A stretch of DNA of 64,000 nucleotides from Blakeslea trispora (taxonomy: Eukaryota > Mucoromycota > Mucoromycetes > Mucorales > Choanephoraceae), in contig JAIWNE010000082.1 in the NCBI GenBank assembly GCA_025331445.1, positions 81,208-145,207 on the forward strand, read 5' to 3'. Position numbers and translations under genes: made by a program. Under the pieces are notes generated by a model. It was not told the DNA's origin, did not search any database, and saw only the letters and a program-made list of their open reading frames with translations. How positions within the stretch are numbered: the stretch's first letter is position 1; each line of letters starts with the position of its first letter. Below are positions 35,037-49,200 of the stretch, piece after piece.

Positions 35037-35473
35037 TTATTTTTGAGCCTTGAGAACCTTCTTGACGATCTTTTGTTCTTCAATCAAGAAAGCACGGACA
35101 ATACGGTTTCTGACACAGTGAGCACAACGAGAACCACCATAGGCACGAGAGACGTGCTTGTTGGTCTTGGAGACAGTAGCGAATTCACGAGCACGAAGAG
35201 CCTTGATCTATAATAAACCAAATAATTAAACTACTTTTTCTTTTATATATCCAAAACAAACTTACACCAGCGAGGGTTTCACCACAATCACCACAACGGG
35301 GAGCCTTGACAGGCTTCTTTTGGTATTGGTAGACAAGGTTACCACCTAATGGTCATGATTAATATTGGATGTATAAACTCAATTCAGTCCATACCAGGAG
35401 TCTTGACAGCCTTAACACGGTTGGAACGAGTGTTGTAAGACAAACGGCGTCTGTAGGTAAGACGTTGAGCCAT
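35037..35473 (-). CDS. RPL34: Ribosomal protein eL34 (60S L34)
   Basis: Exons on the minus strand are 35473-35395, 35345-35266 and 35207-35037, giving 109 residues. The start [58 protein letters not shown] and [20 protein letters not shown] match eL34 throughout. Two CxxC pairs (CGDC and CAHC) bind zinc. eL34 is a structural protein of the large subunit. Three exons with phases 1 and 0 give a complete protein. It is convergent with ESF1, 65 bp away. Confidence 0.95.
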
Positions 35474-35931
35474 TGTGATTATCTGTCGAGTTCATGTAAA
35501 AAAAAATCGCATCAGTCATGAGTGATTCTTCAATGTCGAATGTCTAAGGTTGTCTATTGTCTAAGCAACATCATCCATTTTGTGGTTTCTCCTCTTTTTT
35601 TTTCCCTCCCGCTCCCTCTCCACACATCTATACACGCCTATTCTCTCTTTTTCTCTTGTTTCCCCAAAAGGATGGATGATGATGACTCACCTATGGTTTT
35701 GGAAAAAGAAGGATTCTATAATAGGACATGAAGATTGTATTCATCTGCACACACACATAGGCCACCCAGAAAGGGAGGAGGGAGGAGCAGAGAGGGGGGG
35801 GGGGTAAATAAATGGGGGACATCAATGAGGGGGGGGGGGACATATAAGAAATATACCCCCCCTTTACAAATGGTTACCCCGGACAGAATAGAATCCGGAT
35901 CGGAAGAAACGGAATGTCTTTTTTTTTTTAT
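35474..35931. other. RPL34 promoter and PRP4 3' flank with G-run cluster
   Basis: 0.46 kb. Beside the eL34 start is an A run (35499-35506). A pyrimidine-rich stretch spans 35580-35665, and a G-run cluster spans 35773-35839 (separate entry). A T10 run at 35920-35929 adjoins the PRP4 stop. No gene is convincing; a 19-codon acidic frame near 35670 is probably chance. Confidence 0.5.
35773..35839 (+). repeat. Clustered guanine runs (potential G-quadruplex)
   Basis: The plus strand carries GGG-type runs from 35773, then G11 at 35794-35804, G5 at 35814-35818 and G11 at 35829-35839. The gaps between them are 9 and 10 nt, and C7 follows at 35856-35862. The C7 could pair with either G run as a hairpin instead. 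The location is the 458-bp gap between the eL34 5' end and the Prp4 3' end. Confidence 0.7.
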
Positions 35932-38005
<2,074 letters not shown>

Positions 38006-38977
38006 GGTTCAAAGAGTACACAGAGAGAAAGGGAGACACGTACACGCACACAGAGAGAGAGAAAAAGAGAGCGAAACAGAAACAGATGAAGGTAGATGAA
38101 AGGAAATGAGTCGAATAAAGGTAAGCTTTGATTTCCTTTGGTAGTTTTTCTTTTTGAAAGAAAAAAAAAATGTAGGAGAAAAAAAGTAAGAAAAAAAAAA
38201 GAAGAGAAAAAAATCACCTTTTGACTGTCTTTAAGTGAAGATAGGGGTCTTAAACCCTATGGAAAGTTGATTTTGCCTTGTTTTGTTCTCCATAGCGTAA
38301 CATAACAAAAAGCAAATTTCTCGATCAAAAAGTGCTTTAAGCCATACAAACAGGCATCATTGACTCATTGCATTGCTGCGGAAAACCCTCTAGAAAAAAA
38401 ACAGCTTTTCATGCTACACTAAATAACATTGTTCCCCTTCTTTCTGCAGAAGTCTAGTTGCCATAGTAAGCCTTTCCTCTTTCACTCTGTTATGTTGGAC
38501 TAAATCCTATTTCGCAAAGTATCACAATCAATTCCAGCAAATCTTAATTCAATTGATGGCTCTGAAGAAAGTAACAATAGGCTCCAAAGAGATGAATGTT
38601 ATCTAGAGTTATCGCAAAGTCATTCGTTCTAAACGAAAGTGTTAGCGCTATCAGGATTTTGCCAGCCGCACTTTGATTGAACATATTATCTGCTTAATTC
38701 GCTCATCATGGCCTCTTTCTTTACACAAAAAGAAATGCTGCCTTGGTATTTATTTTAATGTAAAGGGACTAGCCGCTCTACTTGCTACGCTCGCTTTACG
38801 GTCGTCGTCGCCTCACAGCTATGATCTGGTTTCCTCCCTTTCAACACTCACACTCAAGCTTATATATCCAATAAATGACATTGTGATAATAAAATATAGC
38901 TTAACGAATAGTAATATTCTGCTTTACAAAAGTAGCTCAGGATAGATGATGTTATCAATGTTATCATTTAAATATGG
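38006..38977. other. Intergenic beside the Helitron-like remnant
   Basis: About 1 kb. On the plus strand, 38010-38075 is a CA/GA-rich tract (PRP4 5' leader in antisense). A GC-richer patch is at 38767-38830. No intact gene. Confidence 0.5.
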
Positions 38978-39256
38978 TTATTGTAGGTTTGATTGTGTTT
39001 CTGTAAGTAAAGCATGAATTCCTTGAAGGTTGATGGATTGAGAGAAAGCAACACATAATTGGCCATGTGTGAATAGAGGAAGACGAAGATCAATTCCTAG
39101 ATTTGTTAAGGATTGACTTTGAAGCTTCTTAATAGACATAGAAAGGCTTACCTTGATAAGAGATTGCTTTACTGACAAAATAAATGGATAGTCATCTTTC
39201 AAAGTAGTAAGGGTTATTCTTGGAATAAGCGCACTTTGTTCATGACCATGTGTCAA
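38978..39256 (-). mobile_element. Helitron-type Pif1 helicase C-terminal remnant
   Basis: About 92 codons on the minus strand read IPRITLTTL, YPFILSVKQSLIKVSLSMSI, then KKLQSQSLTNLGIDLRLP and FTHGQLCVAFSQS. These are the final helicase motifs of Pif1-like enzymes of Helitrons (consensus MTINKSQGQS...GIDL...VFTHGQLYVALSR). Here the normally invariant NKSQGQ is KKLQSQ and ALSR is AFSQ, so the element is decayed. The frame upstream closes within a few codons; the rest of the helicase and the Rep domain are not seen nearby. This is a fragment, not an active element. Confidence 0.72.
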
Positions 39257-39659
39257 GTCATTTATTCAAGAGCTAAAAAGATATCTGAGAAACAGAAAAC
39301 AAAAACAATGTTTACACTTTGGGCTTCTTATCAGAGGTAATCCATACAGCATTTTTAGAGGGATTGCGGAAAACGGCAAGCCCCAGCAGTACGCCCATAG
39401 TAAAGTCTTATATATAGTGAAGAAATGAAGCAACTTGAACATTCAAGTATCTCTGGCGTAGTCCAAAATCGCCTACGCAAGCTGAAATACATATATCCTT
39501 TGCTTTTGTTGTTGTTTTTAGCTTGTATGATAATTAACTATAAACCATACTGTATCGCTTTGGCATAGTACGCTTGCGTCTTCAACTGTCCAAGTAGTTA
39601 TGTCGCTCAAGAGTCGACTTATCTATTGAAAGAGTGCTCCAATGGGAAAAGAACTGATT
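39257..39659. other. Intergenic
   Basis: No feature recognised in these 400 bp except a C11 run at 39666-39676 at the border with the next region. Confidence 0.4.
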
Positions 39660-40627
39660 TAGAGCCCCCCCCCCTATGAGAGAAGTTATTTCTGCTGTTG
39701 GCTGCGAAAAGAGTGATGGGAAACCCCTTTCTTTGCTGTCCCATGGTTGTGGTTGTTGTGTCGGGTGTTGCTATAGTATGAGTTGTTGTTGTTGTCGGAG
39801 TAACCGCCCTGCCAAGAGGAAAGACTTGGTCAAAAAACTGCTGTGGTGGAGGCTGGAAAGTAGATTGTTATCAATTGGTGTTATTTGAAAATTCTTTTCA
39901 TCTGAATCTTGATTAATTTATACGTTGCATGGCTTGGTTGGCTGCTGCTTGTTGAGCGAAGCCCATCTGAAAATATACTAGAGAGATAGTGTAATTGATG
40001 TTGACACTAGCGGATGAAGGGGAAGAAAAGATTGGGCTAATGGCTCGGTAAGCTAAATCAAATCTCATATCATTCATTTGAGAGGGAAAGATTGAGTAGA
40101 AGCTTGCGAGAGTCACTCAACATGTACAGGTAGCGCTGTAAATTCTTGTTGCTCTTCCTCTTTGATGATCTCTAAGCCAAGAATATTCACAGGACGGATT
40201 GCCCCTGAGAGAAAGTACTGAAGACATTTGAGCCACATAGCCTGTTTCGATTGATGACGACTCATCTTTCAGCTCTCTTGTATGATACACTCTCCCTCGA
40301 CAGCCCACTGTCCAACTCTGCACCTACACCCGAAGAACATGGATGTCAAATCATAGACAGATATCCTCGAATAGGCAATGTCCACTATCAACCTCCAGAA
40401 AAAAAAATCACTGTTACCGCTCGAAAGGGTCCAGGTATACATAAGACAGGCCTCTGAGAAAATGCAGCTGCAACAGGGTGTCCATCGCAAAGGGATGTTT
40501 GATTCGACTGCTCTGCCGAAGGTTGAGCATGTTGTTGCTGTTATTGCTGCTAAAGAGCCAAAAGTTTTAATTGTTGTAAGCGTTGTTGTGGTTCTTCAAG
40601 TTGTTGTTGAGATGATTGTAAATCCAT
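39660..40627 (-). pseudogene. Decayed or multi-exon Gln/Asn-rich gene, unidentified
   Basis: The minus strand has stretches that read like real protein but lie in different frames with stops between them: MDLQSSQQQLEEPQQRLQQL from 40627, HAQPSAEQSNQTSLCDGHP, QRPVLCIPGPFRAVTVIFFS, AMWLKCLQYFLSGAIRPVNI followed by LGLEIIKEEEQQEF, MGFAQQAAANQAMQRIN (stop near 39914), and GGYSDNNNNSYYSNTRHNNH around 39790. A Gln run is broken by TAA at about 40548. I could not find introns that join all the pieces in phase. It could be a Gln-rich regulator with many introns or a recently broken copy. No domain is recognised. Confidence 0.4.
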
Positions 40628-40720
40628 ATTTTGCGGTACTGACCGAACGAAAACAAAAAGGAGATCAACTAGACATATTACTAGATCAAAATACATTTTG
40701 TTTTTAGTATATATTGTCCA

Positions 40721-41104
40721 GTGCAATTGAAGTGTTTCAAATCATCTTTCTGCTGTTCTGAAAGAAAGTATCAAAGATCAAATAGAAAAAAAAAACCCGA
40801 GTTTATTACTACTGAGCTACCAAAATACAGTAAATGTATGCTCGAATTGAGAAATGAGTTGGAAAGGATAGACGAAAAAGGAATGACCGGATATTATCAA
40901 GCAAGACCTGATAAACTCCACCACCTGAATCTTGCTCAATTTGATGATGAACAAAACTCAGTTACAGATATCTTTTCTCGATATAGCTTGAAGTCCTGTC
41001 TAAAACAGAGTATCAAAAGCACAACAAGATACAGCAATTTTATAGATAACATCTTTACACATATTGCTGATAGTATTGGTAGCAGATTGTACTTTATTAA
41101 CTAG
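40721..41104 (+). CDS. Hypothetical protein, uncertain
   Basis: An open frame of 127 codons; the part from MLELRNELERIDEKGMTGYY to a tail rich in Ser, Thr, Arg and Asp is mixed in composition and plausible as protein. The first about 35 codons are less convincing. No family is seen. It lies between the decayed Gln-rich gene and the histidine kinase and may itself be a gene fragment of this accessory island. Confidence 0.33.
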   Translation: MQLKCFKSSFCCSERKYQRSNRKKKPEFITTELPKYSKCMLELRNELERIDEKGMTGYYQARPDKLHHLNLAQFDDEQNSVTDIFSRYSLKSCLKQSIKSTTRYSNFIDNIFTHIADSIGSRLYFIN

Positions 41105-41309
41105 CTATCATGATCCATTGTTCATGCAATTTAACCTATAAATATAAATATCAAGTCACAGTAAGATGAAAACGCCCGACATTGGATTTCGCTCAAATCC
41201 CTTGGTTAGCTTTTTTTTATTATTATTATTAGTTTTCAGTTTTTTTAGTTTTTTTTGGTTCTCTTACTTTTTTTTTTTATACTATTTATTTATTCTTTGA
41301 TAAAGAATT

Positions 41310-44300
41310 ATGACTCTAAATGAGCAAAGTGGACAAAAGAAATACCAGACAGTTTCATCTCTGAGCTCATGTGAAGAACTAACGACTATTTTATTCAACA
41401 CGTTTGACTATGTTGGTATGGATTTTATCAACGCACTATTAAAGGAAATTGCTGTACAGATAAAGGTACAGTCTGTTCTTTTACTACAGTTGCTATCTAC
41501 CGAAGAATACAACGAATTATCCAGCATTTACAAAAGAGACGAACACGACAATTTCCATGTTATTTCTTCCCAGTCCTCTTCCAGTAGTTCGCCTAAAATC
41601 ACTTCCCCTCAACATCCTACTTCTGATAGTATCCATCAAAATTCAACGCCCGACTCGCTTCAGAATCAATTCTTATTGATTAGGTCTTGCTTTGTAGATC
41701 AAACAAGCATGAATTCCAGGTAAAAGAATCACAAAAGAGAGAATCACCCTCATGCTTAATAATAACGTGTATTAGTTTAAAAGATACCATTATTCCCTTA
41801 TCCCATCTGAATGCATCATCACCTTATATCAAAACACTTGTCAACCAAGAGCCATGTATCTCAATTTTGAATCAACAGACAGAGACTGAACAACAAGAGA
41901 TTGAACGAGGCATCTATCCTGCCTATCAACAGTTTGTAGGACTCAGATTGGACCAACCTCATCTTAAGGGTATTCTGTGTGTGACTGACCATACTGTCAT
42001 GGATAGCACCAAGCTCAACAAAGTTACTCACATTTTGGAATGCGTCAAAACAAGGTGTCTAAATGAACTAAACCAATTAAAGCGACAAGAGCAATTGATG
42101 ACTGCTCGGGATCTCGCTATAGTCGATGCAGAGAACAAGCTTAAATTTTTAGCTGATATGAGTCATGAAATTAGGTAAGATAGCTCTTTTTTTTTTTTCT
42201 TTGTATGGTAAATGGACTTATATTCTTCAACAACAACAAAAAAGAACACCTATGAATGCAGTTATTGCATTGACAGATTTGCTTCTTCAAGAGAGATCTA
42301 CATTGAATATGGAACAGATTGAACATTTGGAAGTTATTCAGACAAGTGGTAGTCATTTATTAACGGCAAGTAAGCTAGTCTGAAGTTTATCTGGCAAAGA
42401 AAAGAACTCACTAGTTTTTTTTTTTTTTTTAGATTATTAATGATATCCTTGATATATCCAAATTGAACCATGATCCAAAATTCAAATTGGAAAGTAGACG
42501 ATTTAGCCTAAGAAAATGTCTTAAAGGTAAATGCTTTCCTATAACCAATTTTCTTTTTTTCTAACAAATTCAATCAAGATACCCTAAATATGGCTAGACA
42601 TCAAGCATCCATGAGTCAACAGAACAAAGTGGTTTATGTACTTGAATGTCCTCCTGATAAAGACGATAATGTACCATTACCCCAATTAATATCACAACTA
42701 GAGAACAGTGGAGTCTTACTGAGGCCCTTATTACACAAAAGAGGCAAGACAGTACTGCCTGTCATTTGGAAGATTGACCCAGATGTACCTGATCATTTAC
42801 TAGGCGACACCATGCGCCTTACTCAAATCATGCTCAACCTATGTTCCAATGCAGTCAAGTTTACAAAACAAGGTGGGATTCATATCCGCATCAAACGATC
42901 CGCACCCACACCTCTACGTACGCCTTCCACTCAGTCCAAATCATCAGACAAACGCATGACGTTCAAGGAACGTTATGATGCAAAGATTGAAACGATTTGG
43001 AACCAAGCAATGCAAGAGAAACGAGATCGCAACTATCATCCTTCACCTAACAACGGGCTTGTAGGTGCAGATGAGGAGATTGGGTCTGATTATTTCGGGG
43101 AAAAGACAGTGTTGGAAATCTCTGTGACAGATACAGGCATTGGTATTCCCGGTGATCGCTTACCAAAACTGTTCAAATCCTTTTCACAGATAGACATCTC
43201 TACTGCTAGAAGGTATGGTGGTACAGGTCTAGGCCTTGCCATTTCAAGTACTTTGGTCAATCGGATGGGTGGTTGCGTTTGGGTTGAATCAGAAGAAGGC
43301 ATTGGATCACGGTTTGCCTTGACATTGCCCATGACAGTAGCACCTCGAGGCAGAAACCATAGTAGCGACAGTACTCCTCTTGGTTTTAATGGCTCTCCTT
43401 CTTCTCCTGGCTCAACCGTTTCTGATAGTAGCAGTAGTGTTCATTCGACTTTAGGGAACACCAACTGTGCGAGTGGTAATGACATCATATCACCTTTGTC
43501 CTCTGCCTTCTTTACCTTTACAACTCCTACTGTGACGAGTGGTGGTAGTACAAACAGTGTCAATTCTGGCTATTTTCCTGCCACACCTGCCCCTTTTTCT
43601 TCTCAGCAATTACAACAACAACAACAACAACAACAGAGACCTTTACTTCCGAGAGCTTCACATCAACATTCCTATGCTACTGAGTCACATCAACAACGTT
43701 CAGAACCTATCTCAATTCCTCAAACTGCTCAGACCATAACGCAAGATCAATCCTATTCACCTATGGCTGAAGATGGGCATCCTCTTCATCCCAATACAAA
43801 CTTACCACCTTCCTCTGATTTAGATGCGGATGCAACAAAACGTATGAATGTGTCTGGAAATACAACAAGCAATAACAACAGTAATCCAACAAGAAAGAAC
43901 TATAGTGACCTCTTATCGCCAGCTACTCGAAACAACCGAGTATCTATTTCAAAGCAACACTATCATGGTCGAAAACCACAGACAAAGGAAGAAAACCTAG
44001 CTAAAGCACATCCTTTACGTATCTTGCTTGCTGAGGATAATATCTGTAAGGCTTCAACACACATGTTGAAAGAAAAAAAGGAATTGACTCGCTTATTTCT
44101 AAATAGTGAATCAAAAGATTGCAATTAGTATTTTGAAGAGATTAGGATATGTTGATGTAGCCATTGCCAACAATGGAAGTGAAGTATTGACATTGATGAA
44201 AACTTCTGTTTTTGATGTTATTTTTGTATGAGAAACAAAGAAAAAAAAAAGCAGTACTTTTTTCTATCAAACTTACTCTCTTCTTCTTTAGATGGACCTG

Positions 44301-44765
44301 TATATGCCTGAGATGGATGGACTTGAAGTGACTAGAGAAATCATTAAAGAACGAACTCGTCAAAAATCACCAAGTACAGATAACACAAACACTGCCCCTT
44401 CCTCTCCAACATCCTCAGAGCCTAGTAGCACTTTGTTAAACAATAACGATGTTTATATCATCGCTTTAACAGCTTCAGCTTCTCGTGAAGATCGACAAAT
44501 CTGTATTGATGCGGGCATGAATGATTTTATTAGTAAACCCTTTACGATGACTGAAATGAAAGCGGCACTCAAGACATGTGCCAACAAAAGAAAGAAAAGA
44601 AGAAAGCTGACACAAAAAGTGGCAGATATGGAAGAAGTAGTTGATGATGCTCCTGCAACAACTGTAGAGGATGTCGATGAAACAGCTTCTACAGTACCTT
44701 TAGAAACAGACCATCATACAGCAGATGACCCTATGCTGGACATTCAAACTGCAGCACCTCATTAA
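41310..44765 (+). CDS. Hybrid histidine kinase (HisKA-HATPase-receiver)
   Basis: Seven exons: 41310-41719, 41776-42174, 42245-42365, 42433-42526, 42579-44045, 44107-44225 and 44292-44765, giving 1027 residues. The N-terminal 240 residues have no clear sensor domain (GAF-like is possible). The H-box FLADMSHEIRTPMNAVIALT has the phospho-accepting His at about 267. The N-box reads MLNLCSNAVKF (about 425), G1 DTGIGIP (about 525) and G2 RRYGGTGLGLAIS. A 250-residue Ser/Gln/Asn-rich linker with a Q8 run follows. Then comes a receiver domain: LRILLAEDN (about 820), phospho-acceptor in MDLYMPEMDGLEV (Asp871), Thr in IIALTAS, and Lys in FISKPF (about 950). The third intron uses a GC donor (GCAAGT at 42366). 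No membrane segment is seen, so a soluble sensor feeding an HPt-response-regulator path is likely. Confidence 0.92.
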
Positions 44766-46207
44766 AACAATCCCTTTTTTTTTGCATACCCGATCTACCT
44801 TGTATTACATATTCCTTTATTTTTGAAGCAATTGACTGAATCCCTTTTTTTTTGTATTATGTGTCTACAACCCTAAATAAATAGAAGTTCATTTTTTGAC
44901 AAGTCCTTGTTTCTGATTGTGCAAAAAAGAAATATCGTGTTTGCAATAGATAAAGTAGAAGCGTTTCATTCACTTACATGATTAAACCTCCCCCCCCTCC
45001 AGTGAGTAAACACAAGTTAGGGAACTGACATATCTAAATGAGACATCAGAGGAAAGAAAAAAATACCATTTTTCATAGCTGGTTTTAACAAGATAGAAAA
45101 AACATGGACGATCAATCGTGGATTGCCAATTGCATCTAACTCGTGATCGTATACCTTGCTTTTCTTTATTATGAGATTGTTAAACCTATAAGTGCATCCC
45201 AAATAAAGCCAATGTCAAGATATCGTATAAAGAACATGTCTCCTGAAGGAAAAAAAGGGGGCTGACTGTAAGTCAAGAGATGAAGAATGAGATCAGGAAA
45301 GCAAAAAAAAAAAGAGGATCGTCACAGAACACATATGGAGGAGAAACAAGAAAATCGACCCGAAAGAATCAGTTGATTAGTTTATAGTTGGTGACGACGC
45401 ATTCGTATACTCCACATTGCTTTTTTTCATAACAGAGCCAACTGGAAGCATCGAGACCAGTATGCCATGATGGCTGAAGCCGTTCAAAAGACTGTCTAGG
45501 GCACTTTTGAGTGTAGGGGCATAAAGCCAACTTTCATCTTTGATGAGTGCTCTTCCAAAAAAAAAAAAAAGATAAGCTGGGGAAACTCGACTCAAACGAG
45601 GATTGATCTTATATAGATTGGGCGCCAGAATTTTGGACAGATCAATACCTCTAACAAAATACTACTTGTTTGGGACTAGAGAAGTAGCGGTATCATACCA
45701 CAATAGATGGCGAATCAGCCTTTTTTTTATTATTATTATTTAGCATCCTTTATATTTCAAAAAAGTTGCCTTTCTGAATCCGCTCAAAACGGGTCCACCA
45801 GCCACATAACACCGACTGTCAAGTATGCTTGTTGTAACGCACAGCTTTGATTTTCAACAAACCTTGTTTTTTTCTTTCTGGTGCAAATGGGTAACAGAAA
45901 ATTTGTATACAATGATTTTCAACATTTGAAACTCAGCAAGAAGGGCATCATGATAAAGGAGATGTTGAGAATAACAACAAAGAAAAAAAAAAGGGGTCTT
46001 GAATGATTGTTTTTTTTTCTTGTTCATGTCTAGTATCTCAAACAACCCCATTTATAAACTTTTTTTTGAACAAGTATGCTTTACTACCGCTAGCCAAGTG
46101 TTCTAGACACACACAAAAATTACTGGCAACTATTGAGCGCTACCCCTCTATTAGACCAAGAGTTATATAACTTGAATGGTATGATGATCTATTTGGTCAT
46201 TTCTTTA
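44766..46207. other. Intergenic, convergent, with a gene-like fragment
   Basis: 1.44 kb between the histidine kinase and FUN30 3' ends. Contains C8 at 44990-44997, A11 at 45306-45316, and a gene-like fragment at 45377-45660 (separate entry). The rest is AT-rich without features. Confidence 0.5.
45377..45660 (-). pseudogene. Gene-like fragment, unidentified
   Basis: On the minus strand DLSKILAPNLYKINPRLSR, a T14 tract, then ALIKDESWLYAPTLKSALDS, LLNGFSHHGILVSMLPVGS and a short end to a TAA at 45377 read as normal protein. The frame even runs through the T tract, but upstream it is closed within 25 codons and no start or exon is clear. It may be the 3' part of a lost gene or of a gene whose upstream exons I could not see. 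No family is recognised. Confidence 0.35.
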
Positions 46208-49200
46208 TTATGTATGTCTTGCTTGACGTCTATCGGCTAAAACAAAGGCTTCCTTGATCATGGCCTGTAAGCTCTGTTTTTGATTGGTTGTGTCTTCTAG
46301 CTCGCCCATGGCTTCACTATCATTGGATGAGATGTTTTTATCCAGGCGTAATTTTATGTTGGCCATGTTGAGGATATATTCTTCTATAGAATCTTTTGTA
46401 ATCAGTTTATATATAGTGACGTCTTTTGTCTGTCCAACACCTATAGAAGAAGTGAATGGGATGAACTAGAGAAGCTTCTTGCTTTTACTTACGATGAGCA
46501 CGATCTTCAGCTTGCTTGTCATTTTGAGGATTAAAATCAAGATCATACAGAATGACAATACTATAAAAAAGGCACACGTCAATCTTTCTCTTCTTATGTG
46601 TTTTGACAGAACTTACTTGGCTGATGTCAAATTGATACCAAAACCACCTGCTTTAGTACTCAGCAGAAAGACCTGAATATCTTGGTTTTCATTGAATTCA
46701 TCAATCAGATTTTGACGTTCCATCACTTTAGTTTCACCATCAAGTCGAAGGAAAGATACACCCAAGGTCTTCATCACCAATTCCAGAATATCAAGCATTT
46801 TGGTGAATTGGCTGAAAATCAATACCTTGTTACCTTCCTTTTTGAACTTTGGTAACAATACTTTCAGTTGATCCACCTTTCCTGAATCCATCCATTCGTT
46901 GTTTGATAGTTGATAACTTTTGATAGTCTATCCCCCAAAAAGATGATGAATAAACTTTTTTTTCCCCAAAGCTTATCATCAAAACTTACTCTTTCTTCTT
47001 TACATAATCCATTGAGTTCAAAATCAGACATCACTGTCATATCTTCATATATATATTCCTCTACAGAATCCCAATACTTGACATCACTCTTGAGCTTTTT
47101 GGCCATTTCTCGAAGCATATCATCTGTATATATCTTTCTAAACAAGAGTGGATGATCTACTGCTTTTCGAAGATGAATGATGATATTTCTCATACTCTCA
47201 AACTGTTCATTCATTGCAGATTTCTCTTTCTTCTTGACCTCTTTTTCCTCTTCTTCTTTGACCGATTCTTGATATGACTTTTTGCTCTTCAAGATGATAT
47301 CTGAATAGAGTTCTTCTTGACGCTCTGTCATTGCACAATATTCAATCTTTTGTATCTTTTGAGGTAAATCTCTAAGGACATCTTCTTTTTTACGTCGTAA
47401 AACAAATGGAGTCATCATCTTCTTTGCTCTCAAAATACGCTCTCTCGATAACATTTGAACGCTTGATACATTTGCTTTCCCTTGATTCTTTTTATCATCG
47501 CCATTGGCTGCTGTGTTTCGAATCTTGAAGAGTGAACGGATCTCTTCTTCGCATTCAGCAAAAGTTTCTGGCATGATAAACGTCAGCAAGGAGACCAGTT
47601 CTTGAAGGTTGTTCTGTAGAGGTGTACCAGTCAGCAGAAGGCGGAATCTGGTATCGATCGTCATCAGCTTCTTGTATCGAGAACTTTGACAGTTCTTGAC
47701 CATATGGCCTTCATCTAATATCATAGATTCGCATCGTAGCTTTCTCAAGAAATTGCAATCATCTGGATTACCCGCAGCCAACTGATAGGTCGTGATGACC
47801 ACTTGAAATACGCCTTGTTTTCGTTCATCTCTTAGATACATCCGTTGTTCGGCTCTTTCGTCCAGACTTCCATGGTACAGACGAACCACCAGGCTAGGAC
47901 AGAAGCGCTCTAATTCACGGATCCAATTTTCAATAGTAGAAGAAGGAACGACAATCAAATGAGGACCACTTTCACCCACTTCATGGAGTCTGCCTAAAAA
48001 GCTAATCACCTGAGCTGTCTTGCCCAGACCCATTTCGTCCGCAAGAATGCCAGAGATACCTTTGCTGTAGAGCAACAGCATCCAATTTAGACCCATGAGT
48101 TGATAGTCTTTTAATGTGAGATCAGGATTGATACAGGCTGGTTGTTTGGTTACACAGTGTCGCGTTGCCTTTTTGTATTCTGCATCTGCAGTTTTGTTGA
48201 TCAGGTCCTTGTCCACTTTGGTCTGATCTTCCCAATAGCTCAACACGTTCCGTAGACTGGAGCCAACATTCTCGATTCGCTCAATCATCTGGTCGACAGC
48301 AGTGTATCCATCAAGCATCTCTGAACAAGCATCCATGTACTTTGGACTTGTACCCTTTGTCTTTCTCAATTTCTCTTCCAAATCGTCCTTGTCCAAGAAC
48401 GGTCTTAGCTCATTGATGATCTTATCAGCCTGTTCAGGTTTGCAGCCGGTAATGTCCTGTAAATCCTTGGAGGTGCAGTTGTTAAAGTACTTGAGGACAA
48501 GTCGGTCCTTTTGTGCATCTGACAGTGTCTTGCGGCTTTCCTCTTCGTCTGTGTCTACATCTTCATCACTGCCTTGGATGATCCTGCGCTTCTTGTTTCG
48601 ATGGGTCTGTCCACCTTTATTGAGAAGAGTCACAGCAGACACTAGACTGCCTGTTTCGATCAATGCAGTCTGAATTTCTTCCAGCGACTTTTTTGGACAC
48701 ACTTTTTGTATACGCTGTATCATTTCTCGCTGAGATCCACTTTGATACGATTTGTTGAGTTTTTCGTTTTTATCGACATAGCCAACATCATCCATATCTA
48801 TATCGCTACCACTCTCGTCGTCACTCAGTACAATGCGTCTTTTTCTATTGAGTGGTACAATGACTTGGTTATCGTCACTGTCATCATTGTCGTCTTCTGA
48901 AGAAAAGATATAAGCTTGTGGCCTTTTGACTGGCCCTCTTTTTCTCAAGACGCGCTTCATGTTGATGTTGATCGAATCATCGTCATCGTCCTCTTCCTCT
49001 TCTTCTTCTTCGCTTGAATTTAATGTGTTGATAGCTGTATTTGAATCCATAATTCGGGTTTTGGCTAAATCCCTTGTCAGAGTATCTGTACTGCTGCTTC
49101 TAGAACTGGGTGATAATGATTTGGACATAGAAGATAGCTGCTTGGTTGCATTGACTGTAGGTAGGTTGTTACTCTTCAAGGCATTTTTGACAGCTACTTT

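Noticed and set aside
40251..40707. Plus-strand frames opposite the decayed Gln-rich gene
   Set aside because: The Ala/Val-rich text is the reverse complement of a CAA/CAG-type Gln tract, so these are shadows.
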